Assembly: GCA_041658565.1 (NCBI GenBank)
Contig: JBAZZY010000012.1
Coordinates: forward strand, 1 to 64,000
Source of the DNA: Actinomycetota bacterium
GTDB lineage: Bacteria > Actinomycetota > AC-67
Direction: 5' to 3'
Length of the DNA: 64,000 bases
The position numbers were made by a program, and so were the translations under genes. Positions 42,856 to 52,614 of this stretch are shown piece by piece. The notes beneath the pieces were generated by a model. That model had not been told where the DNA came from. It did no database searches and was given only the letters and a program-made list of their open reading frames with translations. Every line of letters begins with the position of its first letter. The first letter of the stretch is position 1.

Positions 42856-43476
42856 TCACGCGTCGCCGGGTACCGCGACGATCTCGCGCCAGACGCCGCT
42901 GCGTCGAACCTCGATGATGCGCAGTCCTGCCGCCGCGACGTTGTCCTCCGTTCTGCGGTTGGCGCTGTAGCCGAACAGGCGGCGGGTGAGGATGCTGATC
43001 AGATCGACCATCGCGCCGAGGATCGGGTTTGCGGGGCGCACGTGCTCCAGCAGCAGGACTTGCCCGCCGGGACGCAGGACGCGCCTCAATTCGCGGAGCC
43101 CTGTAACGGGGTCGGGCACCGAGCAGAACACACACGTTGCGGTTGCGGTGTCGAAGGACGCGTCGGGGAACGGCAAGCGTTGCACGTCGGCGAGTTCGAG
43201 GTGCGCCGCGCGCCCGGACGTGGCCGCGCGCTTGGCTGCGCGCGCCAGCATTCGTGCCGACACGTCGATGCCGACGACCGAGACCTGCGGCGGGTAGGCG
43301 TCGAAGTTCCGTCCGGTGCCGACGCCGGCCTCCAGCGTCACGCCGCGCGCGCGCGCGAACAGGCGACGCCGCATTCGCATGACGCCGAACCACTCCATCG
43401 GGCTGTTGATGAAGTCGTACACGCCGGCGTTGCGATCGTACCGGCGCGCGGTCCTTTCCATTTCGCGTCCATTCAT
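42856..43476 (-). CDS. Class I SAM-dependent methyltransferase (UbiE/Methyltransf_11 type)
   Basis: A 206-aa enzyme with the AdoMet motif I LEAGVGTGRNFDAYP, motif II VVGIDVSARML, DVQRLPFPDASFDTATATCVFCSV and a C-terminal VLRPGGQVLLLEHV. ATG 43476 (MNGREME) gives the usual length; a longer frame to 43587 reads back into the divergent promoter. The closest relatives are phospholipid or quinone methyltransferases; substrate unknown. Confidence 0.87.
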   Translation of the reverse strand: MNGREMERTARRYDRNAGVYDFINSPMEWFGVMRMRRRLFARARGVTLEAGVGTGRNFDAYPPQVSVVGIDVSARMLARAAKRAATSGRAAHLELADVQRLPFPDASFDTATATCVFCSVPDPVTGLRELRRVLRPGGQVLLLEHVRPANPILGAMVDLISILTRRLFGYSANRRTEDNVAAAGLRIIEVRRSGVWREIVAVPGDA

Positions 43477-43562
43477 GTCCGCCCCGCTCCCGTTGGGTCG
43501 CTGCACACCGTAGCCGTTTCCGTCACCCGCGTGAAGAAGCCTTGCGCTCTCGCAGGTGTGCG

Positions 43563-44984
43563 ATGAGGCGTGCCGTGTCGACGACATGGGTTGCCGCCGT
43601 TTTCGTCGGCGTCGTTCTTCCGAGCGGCGCCGGCCCGGTGCCGGACTCGCCGATCGCGCGCGTCGTGCGCATCGCTCACGAACTCGATGAGGCGATAGGA
43701 GAGGACGCCGTGCGGGATGAGATCACGGCCCTTGCGACCGTTGCTCCGCACCGTCGCGCGGGCACGCCGTTCGAGATCGTCGCCCGCGACTGGGTGTACC
43801 GGCGCTTCCTCGACGCCGGACTCTCCAACGTGCGCATCGAGGAGAGCCCATACCTTTCGTGGCAACCGCGTCGGGTTGGGCTGTTCGACTCCTCAGCATC
43901 ACCCGCCGACCTCGAGGTCCGTCCGATCATCGGCTCACCAAACACGCTCCCAACCGGTTTGACCGCGCCGATTGTGTACGTCGGACGCGGCGAATCGGCC
44001 GATTACGCGAAGTTGTCGCCGGCCGACTACGTCGGGCGCATTCACGTCGTGCGCCGTGGCGGCACACATCGCTTCGACAAGTACATCGCCGCCGTGCAGC
44101 ACGGTGCCGTTGGTTTCGTGTTCGCCCACGATGTCCACGAACCGGACCGCAACCTGATCGAGACCGGCAGCATCGTGCCGCTCACTTCGATCCCCGCTGT
44201 CGCGATCGGCGCCGGCGACGGCGACCGTCTGGAAGAGGCGTGGCGGAACGGGATTGCACCTGAGGTCACGCTTGTTGTCGATGCCGAGAGCCGTCCCTCG
44301 GTCACCTGGAACGTGATCGGCGAGATTCCCGCCGCGGTTTCGACCCAGGAGTTCGTAGTGTTCGGCACGCATTACGACTCTCACGACGTCGGGCCGTCGG
44401 TGGCCGACAACGCCGCGGGGATGGGAGCCACGATTGCCGCCGCGCGCGTTCTCGCCTCGCGATGGAGCTATGCGCGCACGATCCGAGTCATCGCCTTCGG
44501 CGCCGAAGAGATCGGTCTGCAGGGATCGGTCGTGCACGCCGCGCGAACAGCGCCGGACATACTTGCTTCCTGCCGCTTGATGGCGGACATCGACGTCGCG
44601 GGCAACGGCGACGCCGGCGCGGCGTTGAACGCGACCGGATCGCCGCGCAGCGAAACGGCGACGGCAGCAGCGATGGTGGCGGCTGCGCTCGAGTACGAGC
44701 GAAGAAGCGGATATGGATTCAAGGCGGAGACCGGGGAGTTCCCAGCGGGTTACGCCTCCGCCTCGAATGATTCGGCCTCATATGCCGTCGGCGGTTGCCC
44801 GACGCTGGCGCTGAACAAGTGGCCCTTCGCGCACTACCACACCCAGTACGACACGCTGGACGAGATTGACTGGAGCGACGCGCGCCTGACCGCCGTCATC
44901 GCCGCCTCGATCGTCGCCGAATATGCGCTCGGCGACGACCTCACCGCGGGACCCACCCTGAGGGGGGCGCGGAAGCAAAGATGA
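43563..44984 (+). CDS. Secreted M28-family peptidase (second copy)
   Basis: A 473-aa exported peptidase with a signal peptide (RAVSTTWVAAVFVGVVLPSGAG). A PA domain (FDKYIAAVQHGAVGFVFAHD) is inserted before the catalytic core. Ligands: His270 and Asp272 (HYDSHD), Asp in DNAAGMGA, Glu-Glu in FGAEEIGLQGS, Asp in MADIDVAGN and His in YHTQYDTLDE. It lies after the Liv cluster as its counterpart of 36244-37782, to which it is only distantly similar. The stop overlaps the next gene. Confidence 0.9.
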   Translation: MRRAVSTTWVAAVFVGVVLPSGAGPVPDSPIARVVRIAHELDEAIGEDAVRDEITALATVAPHRRAGTPFEIVARDWVYRRFLDAGLSNVRIEESPYLSWQPRRVGLFDSSASPADLEVRPIIGSPNTLPTGLTAPIVYVGRGESADYAKLSPADYVGRIHVVRRGGTHRFDKYIAAVQHGAVGFVFAHDVHEPDRNLIETGSIVPLTSIPAVAIGAGDGDRLEEAWRNGIAPEVTLVVDAESRPSVTWNVIGEIPAAVSTQEFVVFGTHYDSHDVGPSVADNAAGMGATIAAARVLASRWSYARTIRVIAFGAEEIGLQGSVVHAARTAPDILASCRLMADIDVAGNGDAGAALNATGSPRSETATAAAMVAAALEYERRSGYGFKAETGEFPAGYASASNDSASYAVGGCPTLALNKWPFAHYHTQYDTLDEIDWSDARLTAVIAASIVAEYALGDDLTAGPTLRGARKQR

Positions 44985-46075
44985 GCGAACAGGACTTCGC
45001 GCCCGGCGCGCGCAACGCAGTCGCTCCAAGGGAACTGTTTCGCAGGTTTCCCGAGTTGCGCGCGCGCATCCCGTGGGTTCCTCTCGCCGATCTGCCGACG
45101 CCCGTTGAGCGCATGGCTCGGCTGGAAGAGTCCCTGCCCGGCGACGCGCGGCTGTTCGTGAAGCGCGACGACCTAACCAACTCCGGGTACGGCGGGAACA
45201 AGGTTCGCAAGTTCGAGTTCGTGCTGGCGCAAGCGGTCGCCTCGGGTGCGACGCACGTCGTAACGGCGGGTGGGTGGGGTTCTCATCACGTCCTCGCAAC
45301 GGCGTTCTTCGCGCGCCGGTTTGGGCTGGCAACGCGCGCATACGTCTTCCCGCAGCCCTTCAACGACCACGTCGGTCGTCAGTTGCTTGCGATGGCGGCC
45401 TGCGGTGCCGAACTCGTGCCTTGCGCCGGACCGTCGGTTGCTTTCGCGCGGCTCGCTGTGGCGCGCGCGCGCCGAAACGCTCCGTTCGTAATCGCGCCCG
45501 GTGGCAGCACTGTGGCGGGAATGCTGGGCTACGTCGAGGCCGGACTGGAAATCGCTGCGCAGGTGACTCGCGACGAACTTCCGCCACCCGACGCGATCGT
45601 AACCGCACTCGGTTCGGGTGGAACCGCCGCGGGTTTGGCGGTCGGACTTGCGCTTGCGGGATTGGCGGCCGAAGTGATCGCCGTGCGTATTACTTCGCCG
45701 GTCGCCGCGAACGCGCGCTACGTGGATTTGCTGTGTCGTCGCGTGCTGCGGTGCCTGAACTCCGTCGTCCACACCGACCTTCGTCCCAGCGTCCGCGTAC
45801 TCGGAGGGTACCTGGGCAAGGGATACGGGTTCCCGACAGCGGCCGGGGTTGCTGCGACGAGGCGCGCGCGTGACACCGAAGGGCTGCGCTTGGAGCCGAG
45901 CTATACCGCGAAAGCGATGGCTGCGTTCACCGATGTCGCTTCGCGGTCTGCGTCGCGCGGCAAGACCTACATGTTCCTCGATACATTCAGTTCGTCCCCG
46001 CTGGACTCACTCGTCCGAGCGGCTTCCCCAGCCGACCTGCCTCCCGCGCTGCGCGCGCTGTTTGCGCGCGCCTAG
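44981..46075 (+). CDS. PLP-dependent D-cysteine desulfhydrase/ACC deaminase-like enzyme
   Basis: A 364-aa fold-type II PLP enzyme. The PLP lysine is Lys74 in GYGGNKVRK, and VTALGSGGTAAGL provides the phosphate-binding glycines. The DDLT and GGWGSHH segments match the D-cysteine desulfhydrase/1-aminocyclopropane-1-carboxylate deaminase family. ATGA overlap couples it to the M28 peptidase, so it may degrade an amino acid released by it (inference). Confidence 0.85.
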   Translation: MSEQDFAPGARNAVAPRELFRRFPELRARIPWVPLADLPTPVERMARLEESLPGDARLFVKRDDLTNSGYGGNKVRKFEFVLAQAVASGATHVVTAGGWGSHHVLATAFFARRFGLATRAYVFPQPFNDHVGRQLLAMAACGAELVPCAGPSVAFARLAVARARRNAPFVIAPGGSTVAGMLGYVEAGLEIAAQVTRDELPPPDAIVTALGSGGTAAGLAVGLALAGLAAEVIAVRITSPVAANARYVDLLCRRVLRCLNSVVHTDLRPSVRVLGGYLGKGYGFPTAAGVAATRRARDTEGLRLEPSYTAKAMAAFTDVASRSASRGKTYMFLDTFSSSPLDSLVRAASPADLPPALRALFARA

Positions 46076-46231
46076 GACGCGGGCGTTGTGCCGCGGTGAA
46101 CCGGTTGAGTGCATTCCGCTGGTAGGGTTTCGCCGGTGACGCACTACATCCGGGGTTCAGGCTTTCCTCGTACCCGACCCGGCATCGGCACTTATGGCAC
46201 GGCTTGACGGTCGGCACGACAGGGGGACGAA

Positions 46232-46795
46232 ATGGCGTATTGCGCGAACTGCGGGTTGGAGATCTCGGACCAGGCGATTGCTTGTCCAAAGTGCGGACAG
46301 CCGGGTGGCGGCAGTCAGACGGTCTCGACGGACACATCTTTGGCGTCCTGGGGTCAGCGGGTCGGGGCCGCACTCATCGACGGCCTCGTCGTGGGAGTGC
46401 CGTCGTGGATACTGATGGCGATCTTCGGGATCGGCGCGGCTGCCAGCGGACAGGTCGAGGTCGATCCAATCACCGGTGAGGTGGTCGGGGGCGGGGGTGC
46501 GCTCTTCCTGATGATGGCGGTGGTATTCGCGGTCGGAGTCTTGTATCGCGTCCTTCTTGAAGGCGGTCGGCGCGGCCAGACCGTCGGCAAGATGGCCTTG
46601 CGGATCCAGGTCCGAGACGCCACCGCCGGCGGATCGATCGGTTACGGTCGCGCGTTTCTGCGCTGGGTGGTCGCGGGCGCCCTTTGGATCGTCACCGTCC
46701 CGGGCATCATCGACGTGCTGTTCCCGCTTTGGGACAAGCGGCGCCAGACGCTGCACGACAAGGCCGCTCGCTCGATCGTCGTCCGAGTCGCCTGA
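46232..46795 (+). CDS. RDD-family membrane protein with N-terminal zinc ribbon
   Basis: A 187-aa protein. The first 25 residues are a zinc ribbon (YCANCGLE ... ACPKCGQ). The RDD domain follows (SWGQRVGAALIDGLVV, then LYRVLLEGGRRGQTVGKMALRIQVRD and KRRQTLHDKAARSIVV), with three membrane helices. Function unknown; RDD proteins have been linked to transport and ion exchange. Confidence 0.88.
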   Translation: MAYCANCGLEISDQAIACPKCGQPGGGSQTVSTDTSLASWGQRVGAALIDGLVVGVPSWILMAIFGIGAAASGQVEVDPITGEVVGGGGALFLMMAVVFAVGVLYRVLLEGGRRGQTVGKMALRIQVRDATAGGSIGYGRAFLRWVVAGALWIVTVPGIIDVLFPLWDKRRQTLHDKAARSIVVRVA

Positions 46796-46820
46796 TCAAG
46801 AAACAGCGAGTGGGATCGGT

Positions 46821-48728
46821 TCACCCAAGTTCGGTGGTGAGCCGGTCCCATTCGGTTTCGAGTTCGGCGATGTGCGCGCGCAGTCGTTCGTATTCGCGCA
46901 CCAACTCGGCAACGCCTTGGCCTGCGGCGTAGAACTCGGGATCCGCGAGGCGCGCGCCGGTCGATTCCATTTGTGCGTGCGCAGCTTCCAACTTCGTCTC
47001 GACGCTACGGACGGCGGTGCGCGCGCGCGATTGCCGTTGCCGTTCTTCGGCGTCGCTTCGGCGCTGCTCCTTTGATGTATTTCCCGCGCGCGCCGCTCGC
47101 TCGCTGGGCGCCGGCGTTGACTGCTCCGCGGAAACGCGTTCGAGGTAGCGCTCGTAGTCTCCGGGGAACGAGCGCACTCGTCCGGCCGTGACTTCGATGA
47201 CGTGATCGGCGACGCTGCGGATCAAGTGGCGGTCGTGAGTGATCAGCACCATCGTGCCGTCGTACTCCTGTAGCGCGTCCTCCAGCACGTCGCGCGACGC
47301 GATGTCGAGGTGGTTTGTCGGCTCGTCCATGCACAGCAAGTTGAACGGAGACGCCAGGACTTTCGCTAGCGCGAGCCGCGAACGCTCTCCGCCCGAAAGC
47401 ACGCCGACGGGCTTGTCCACGTCGTCGCGTGGGAACAAGAAGCGTCCCAGCAAGTCACGAGGCCGCACCTTGGAGCCGGGCGGCAGCGATCGCTCGAGTT
47501 CTTCCAGTACTCGCAGCGACGGGTCGAGCGACTCGACTTGGTGCTGCGCGAAGTAGCCGATGGCGACGTTCGCTCCGGGCGCGCACTCTCCGGTCGTCGG
47601 CTTCAACGCGCCGGCGATGAGCTTCAAAAGCGTGGTCTTTCCCGCCCCGTTCGGTCCGACGAGCGCGACCTTCTGTCCGCGCTCGATCGACACGTTGAGA
47701 TCCCGGTAGACCTCGTGATCGCCGTAGGAGAACCCCACGCTACGCAGTTCCATCACGATGCGTCCCGCGCGCGGCGCCGGAGGGAAACCGATCTTCATGG
47801 TGCGACCCGCTGCCGCCACGACCGGTGCGGCATCCATGCGGTCGAGCGCCTTGATGCGGCTTTGCACCTGTCGCGCCTTCGAGGCTTTGTAACGGAACCG
47901 ATTGATGAACACTTCGGATTGCGCGCGTTTGCGCGCGATGTTCTTCGCCGCAGCTTCGGCCTGCAGCGCGCGCATTTCGCGTTGCTCGACGAACGACGCG
48001 TAGTCACCGGTGTAGACGACGAGCTTGCTGCTTTCGATTTCGCCCACTCGTGTGACGATGCCGTTCATGAAGTCGCGGTCGTGCGAGATGAGCATCAGCG
48101 CGCCTTCGTATGTGCGCAGGAATCGCTCAAGCCACACGACGGACTCGAGGTCAAGATGGTTGGTCGGCTCGTCGAGCAGAAGCACGTCGGGTCCGGCCAG
48201 CAGCAGCTTGGCGAGCGCGACCCGCATGAGCCATCCGCCCGACAGCGTCTCGGTCCGGCGCGAGGTATCCGCATCGGAGAAGCCCAGACCCGCGAGGATC
48301 TGCCGCGCTTCGGTCTCCAGCGACCAACCCCCCAGCGCCTCGAAGCGTTCGGTCAGATGGGCGTACTCCTCCAGCAGCGGCCCGCGTTCTTCTTCGTCGG
48401 GCGTCGCCTCCAGTTCGGCCGTGAGGATCTGAAGCCGGTGTCCGGCGTCACGCATGGCGGTTCCCGCGGACATGACTTCCTCGAGAACGGTCCGACCGCG
48501 CAGCGCGTCCGTTTCCTGCGCCAGGTACCCAAGGACGGCGCCGTTGAGCAGGTTGATCGATCCACCGTCGGGCTCCTGGTGTCCGGAGATCATCTCGAAC
48601 AAGGTGGTCTTGCCCGAGCCGTTCGGCCCCACGATCGCGATGCGGTCGCGCGCGCCCACCCGCAGGTCGGCGCCGTCGAAGAGAGCGCGCGCGCCGAACG
48701 AACGTCGAAGGCCGGAGATGATGATCAC
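46821..48728 (-). CDS. ABC-F family ATPase (two ABC domains)
   Basis: A 635-aa soluble protein with two ABC cassettes: Walker A GPNGSGKT and GPNGAGKT, signatures LSGGWLMR and LSGGERSR, and Walker B LLLDEPTNHLD and LCMDEPTNHLD. A linker between the domains has the positively charged helix (RALQAEAAAKNIARKRAQSEVFINRFR) of ribosome-binding ABC-F proteins, and the C terminus is a coiled coil. It acts on the ribosome rather than as a transporter. The GTG at 48728 matches the family N terminus (IIISGLRRSFG); the longer frame is not coding. Confidence 0.9.
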   Translation of the reverse strand: MIIISGLRRSFGARALFDGADLRVGARDRIAIVGPNGSGKTTLFEMISGHQEPDGGSINLLNGAVLGYLAQETDALRGRTVLEEVMSAGTAMRDAGHRLQILTAELEATPDEEERGPLLEEYAHLTERFEALGGWSLETEARQILAGLGFSDADTSRRTETLSGGWLMRVALAKLLLAGPDVLLLDEPTNHLDLESVVWLERFLRTYEGALMLISHDRDFMNGIVTRVGEIESSKLVVYTGDYASFVEQREMRALQAEAAAKNIARKRAQSEVFINRFRYKASKARQVQSRIKALDRMDAAPVVAAAGRTMKIGFPPAPRAGRIVMELRSVGFSYGDHEVYRDLNVSIERGQKVALVGPNGAGKTTLLKLIAGALKPTTGECAPGANVAIGYFAQHQVESLDPSLRVLEELERSLPPGSKVRPRDLLGRFLFPRDDVDKPVGVLSGGERSRLALAKVLASPFNLLCMDEPTNHLDIASRDVLEDALQEYDGTMVLITHDRHLIRSVADHVIEVTAGRVRSFPGDYERYLERVSAEQSTPAPSERAARAGNTSKEQRRSDAEERQRQSRARTAVRSVETKLEAAHAQMESTGARLADPEFYAAGQGVAELVREYERLRAHIAELETEWDRLTTELG

Positions 48729-48829
48729 GCGTTGAGAGTATCGAGCCTGGACGAGTCCCGCGCGCGCCGTAGACTCTGAGGTGGGCCGGAGCAGACGTGT
48801 CCGGCTGGAATCGAGAGGGATGACAAGCC

Positions 48830-50014
48830 ATGACGAAGTCCGCGGCGCGCGCTGTTCCCGATCCGATCGACTTCCTTCACATCGACGCGCTTCTGTCCGA
48901 GGACGAGCGGGCGATTCGCGATACCGTCCGGCGCTTCGTCCGTGAGCGCGCGCTGCCCGGGATCGCCGACTGGTTTGAGCGAGGGGTCTTCCCGCGGGAA
49001 CTGGCGCCGGAACTGGGCCGCCTGGGTCTGCTCGGGATGCACCTTGAGGGATACGGCTGCGCCGGGACGAGCGCGGTCGCCTACGGTCTGGCGTGTACCG
49101 AACTCGAGGCCGGCGACAGCGGCTTTCGAAGTTTCGTCTCGGTCCAAGGCTCGCTTGCGATGTTCGCCATCCATCACTGGGGCTCTGAGGAACAGAAGCA
49201 GGAGTGGCTCCCACGAATGGCGGCGGGGGATGCGCTCGGGTGTTTCGGCTTGACCGAAGCCGATGCCGGCAGCGATCCCGGGAGCATGCGCACCACGGCC
49301 CGCCGCGACGGAACCGACTGGGTGATCGACGGCTCGAAGATGTGGATCACCAGCGGCAGCATTGCCGACGTCGCCGTCGTGTGGGCGCGCACTGAGGACG
49401 GCGTGCGCGGGTTCCTCGTGCCGGCCGGCACGCCCGGGTTCTCCGCGCGCGACATCCATCACAAGCTGTCGTTGCGCGCGTCGGTTACCTCTGAGCTGAT
49501 CCTGGAGGACTGCCGGGTTTCTGCCGACGCAATGCTGCCCGAGGCGCTTGGGCTGCGCGGACCGCTGTCGTGTTTGAACGAGGCGCGCTACGGCATCGTG
49601 TGGGGCGCGGTCGGCGCGGCGCGCGCGTGTTACGAAGCCGCTTTGTCTTACTCGAAAGATCGCGTCCAGTTCGGCAAGCCGATCGCAGCAATGCAGCTGA
49701 CGCAACGCAAGCTCGTCGAGATGTTGCTCGCCACGCAGCGCGGAATGCTGCTCGCGCTGCACCTGGGGCGCATGAAGGACCACGGCCGGCTCACGCACGA
49801 ACAAGTGAGCCTCGGCAAGTATGCGAACGTCGGCGACGCGCTGGAGGTCGCGCGGCTGGCGCGATCGGTGCTGGGTGCGAACGGGATCACGCTGGAATAC
49901 CCCGTCATCCGCCATATGAACAATCTGGAGTCGGTCTACACCTACGAGGGCACGCACGAAATCCACACGCTCGTCGTTGGTCAGGCCGTGACGGGCATGG
50001 CCGCGTTCTTCTGA
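48830..50014 (+). CDS. gcdH: Acyl-CoA dehydrogenase, glutaryl-CoA dehydrogenase-like
   Basis: A 394-aa flavoenzyme. FAD/substrate motifs GCFGLTEADAGSDPGSM and WITSGSIADVAVVWART are present. The C-terminal segment VYTYEGTHEIHTLVVGQAVTG has the catalytic Glu near residue 373 and is the hallmark of glutaryl-CoA dehydrogenases, which convert glutaryl-CoA to crotonyl-CoA in lysine and tryptophan breakdown. Arg in FRSFVSVQ also fits. It could also act on another dicarboxyl-CoA. Confidence 0.87.
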   Translation: MTKSAARAVPDPIDFLHIDALLSEDERAIRDTVRRFVRERALPGIADWFERGVFPRELAPELGRLGLLGMHLEGYGCAGTSAVAYGLACTELEAGDSGFRSFVSVQGSLAMFAIHHWGSEEQKQEWLPRMAAGDALGCFGLTEADAGSDPGSMRTTARRDGTDWVIDGSKMWITSGSIADVAVVWARTEDGVRGFLVPAGTPGFSARDIHHKLSLRASVTSELILEDCRVSADAMLPEALGLRGPLSCLNEARYGIVWGAVGAARACYEAALSYSKDRVQFGKPIAAMQLTQRKLVEMLLATQRGMLLALHLGRMKDHGRLTHEQVSLGKYANVGDALEVARLARSVLGANGITLEYPVIRHMNNLESVYTYEGTHEIHTLVVGQAVTGMAAFF

Positions 50015-50018
50015 TGGC

Positions 50019-50480
50019 CTATGCGTGCTTGCGGTGTTCCTCGCGCGCGAGCGATGCGAGGTGCCGCTTGAGTCCTGCGAGCGTGCGCGCGGTGGTGCGC
50101 CGGAACACGAGCCCAAGTGCCGGGTCGAGCACTCCCAAGGGGCCCTTGCCCACAAGGATCGCGTTGTAGGTGATGCGCGAGCCTTCGCGCGTCTTCTCGA
50201 TCGTGATCGCGTCTTGCGCGCGCAAGATCGTCGTCTCCGATTGGAACGTGATCTCTGACGGAGGCGTCATCGACGTTACGCGGTAGAGCCCTGTGATCTT
50301 GCGTCCCAGCAAAGTGGTCGCCAGGCGGAACGTTGAGTTCACTCGCACCGGGCCGTCGGTCATCTTTTCAGCTTCGGCGATGCCGGGGTCCCACTCCGCT
50401 GCGTTCGACATGTCGCTCAAGTACGCGAAGCATGCTGCGGGCGACAGACGGGTTTCGAGCGAGGCGCTATACCGTGCCAT
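50019..50480 (-). CDS. SRPBCC-family protein (polyketide cyclase/dehydrase-like)
   Basis: A 153-aa single-domain protein beginning MARYSASLETRLSPAACFAYLSDMSNAAEWDPGI, the typical SRPBCC start, followed by beta strands that form a hydrophobic cavity (TSMTPPSEITFQSETTILRAQDAITIEKT) and a long C-terminal helix (ARTLAGLKRHLASLAREE). Ligand unknown. Confidence 0.85.
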   Translation of the reverse strand: MARYSASLETRLSPAACFAYLSDMSNAAEWDPGIAEAEKMTDGPVRVNSTFRLATTLLGRKITGLYRVTSMTPPSEITFQSETTILRAQDAITIEKTREGSRITYNAILVGKGPLGVLDPALGLVFRRTTARTLAGLKRHLASLAREEHRKHA

Positions 50481-50615
50481 CCAAACCCCTCCTCGGGCTT
50501 TGCGTGACCGTTTGTCTTCCGATCATGGCACCGCCGGATGCCCGGCGACAGGTACGAACGTGGGATCTATTGCCGACAGAAAGCCCTGTTGGCACTCTCT
50601 GTCGGGACGCGTCCT

Positions 50616-51422
50616 CTATGCGATAGTTCGGTACCGGCGGATCGCGGTCGGCACGAAGACGATCATCATCCCCGCGATCCACGCTACCGCTTGAAGGGTG
50701 GGTTTGAGTATCGGCCCGGCGACGAGCAATCCGCGCATCGCATCGACCGTGATGCTGACGGGGTTGACCTTCGCCCACGCTTGCAGCCACCCGGGCATCG
50801 ATGCGACCGGAACGAACGCTGAACTCGCGAAGGTCAGCGGAAAGATCCAGATGAACGACGCTGCCTGAGTGGACTCCACGTCGCGGACCACCAATCCGAT
50901 CAATGCCGAGATCCACGAGAACGCGTGACCGAACATTAACGCAAGAGCGACCCCGCCGAGCGCGGCGATTGGGTTGGTGTGGATGCGAAATCCCACCGCG
51001 AACCCAACCGTCATCATCAGCCCGATGACGAACACGTTGCGGACGGTATCCGACAGCGTGCGTCCGGCGAGCACCGCCGAGCGCGCCATGGGCAACGACC
51101 GGAAGCGGTCGATCATGCCGCCCGAAAGATCCTCCGCAAGTCCGACGCCTGTTTGCGTTGAGCCGAAGACGACCGTCTGCACGAAGATCCCCGGCATCAG
51201 GAAGTCCACGTAGGAAAGCCCGCCGCCGGCGTTGATCGCCCCGCCGAAGACGTAGCGGAACAGCAGCACGAACATCACAGGCTGAATCGTGGAAAAGACC
51301 AGAAGCGTTGGAATGCGCAGGTAGCGGATCAAGTTCCGCTGCGAGACCAGCAACGCGTCGCCGATTGCGGCGGCTGCGCGCCCGCGCCGGACCGACGGTG
51401 CGGATGTCGTCGTCGTGTTCAC
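50616..51422 (-). CDS. ABC-2 type transporter permease (DrrB-like)
   Basis: A 268-aa permease with six membrane helices and the ABC-2 motif FRSLPMARSAVLAGRTLSDTVRNVFV. The N-terminal part (ALLVSQRNLIRYLRIPTLLVFSTIQPVMFVLLFRYVFGGAI) is typical of daunorubicin-resistance DrrB proteins. It overlaps the upstream ATPase gene by 4 bp and forms the exporter with it. Confidence 0.9.
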   Translation of the reverse strand: MNTTTTSAPSVRRGRAAAAIGDALLVSQRNLIRYLRIPTLLVFSTIQPVMFVLLFRYVFGGAINAGGGLSYVDFLMPGIFVQTVVFGSTQTGVGLAEDLSGGMIDRFRSLPMARSAVLAGRTLSDTVRNVFVIGLMMTVGFAVGFRIHTNPIAALGGVALALMFGHAFSWISALIGLVVRDVESTQAASFIWIFPLTFASSAFVPVASMPGWLQAWAKVNPVSITVDAMRGLLVAGPILKPTLQAVAWIAGMMIVFVPTAIRRYRTIA

Positions 51423-52435
51423 TTGTGCCTCCCGCGCGCGCGCCGCCGCCGCCGTCCCGCCGCCGTCGTGTCACCCGGCAACGGGGCGTCTTCCGCGGTG
51501 TGTCCGGTCAGGCGCAAGAACACGTCGTTTAGCGTCGGGCGGCGCAGCGCGAGATCCGACAGCGAGATCCCTGCCCCGTCAAGCCGGCGCACGACCTCCG
51601 CGATTACCCGCGTTCCACCGATGCCCACAGGGATCGAGACGTGCCCCTGGGGAGCATCGACCGTAGGGGCACCCGCGCCGAGTCCCGCCACCGCAACGAC
51701 GGCTTCGGATGTGCGCGCGCGATCCGCGACGTGGATGTCGACGACGTCCACTCCCAACCGAGTCTTCAATTCGTCGGAGGTTCCTTCCTCGATGACCAGG
51801 CCGTCGTCGATGATCGCGATGCGGTCCGAAAGATGATCCGCCTCGTCGAGGTACTGCGTCGTCAACAGCAACGTCGTCCCGTCGCGCACGAGTTCTTCGA
51901 TCAAGCCCCACAACTCGATGCGGCTTCGCGGATCCAGCCCCGTCGTCGGCTCGTCGAGAAACAACACCTGCGGCCGGCCGACGAGGCTTGCCCCCAGATC
52001 CAGTCGCCGGCGCATCCCGCCGGAGAAGCCCTTCACCTGGCGCGCGCCCGCGTGGCTGAGGTCGAATCGTTCCAGGACCTCGTCGGCGCGCCGCTCCGCC
52101 TCGGCGCGCGGCAGGCGGTACAGACGCCCAACCAATACGAGGTTCTCGCGTCCGGTCAGCGTCTCGTCCACCGCCGCGTATTGCCCGGCGAGCCCGATGG
52201 CGCTGCGCAACTTCGCGGCATCGCGCACCACGTCGTACCCGGCGACCGTTGCGCGCCCGCCGTCGGGATGCAGCAGCGTCGCAAGGATCCGAACCGCCGT
52301 CGTCTTGCCGGCCCCGTTGGGCCCGAGCAGCCCAAGAACGGTTCCCGTAGGTACGCGCAAGTCGATACCGCGAAGCGCTTCGACGTCTCCGAACCGCTTC
52401 CGCAGGCCCTCGACAACCACTGCCGGTGTGTCCAT
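51419..52435 (-). CDS. Drug-exporter ABC ATPase (DrrA-like)
   Basis: A 338-aa ATPase. Walker A GPNGAGKT, signature FSGGMRRRLDLGASL, and Walker B LFLDEPTTGLDPRSR are present, followed by the C-terminal regulatory domain of DrrA proteins (LSDLALRRPTLNDVFLRLTGHTAED). ATG 52435 gives the family length; the longer frame upstream is not coding. The drug or lipid exported is unknown. Confidence 0.9.
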   Translation of the reverse strand: MDTPAVVVEGLRKRFGDVEALRGIDLRVPTGTVLGLLGPNGAGKTTAVRILATLLHPDGGRATVAGYDVVRDAAKLRSAIGLAGQYAAVDETLTGRENLVLVGRLYRLPRAEAERRADEVLERFDLSHAGARQVKGFSGGMRRRLDLGASLVGRPQVLFLDEPTTGLDPRSRIELWGLIEELVRDGTTLLLTTQYLDEADHLSDRIAIIDDGLVIEEGTSDELKTRLGVDVVDIHVADRARTSEAVVAVAGLGAGAPTVDAPQGHVSIPVGIGGTRVIAEVVRRLDGAGISLSDLALRRPTLNDVFLRLTGHTAEDAPLPGDTTAAGRRRRRARGRHK

Positions 52436-52614
52436 TTCGGATCCTTCGCCGCGTGACGCTCTCAAACGAGGAAAGCCGCCTGAGCATACCGGCGCAGAAA
52501 CCCAGGTTCCTGCCTTTGTCGAACGGTGGCGGTGAACCACTAGCCTTCAGGCGCGCGCCGGTGTAGAGAAGACACAGCAGATTGCGGTCTCCGGCGCGAG
52601 GAGAGGAGTTCGAG

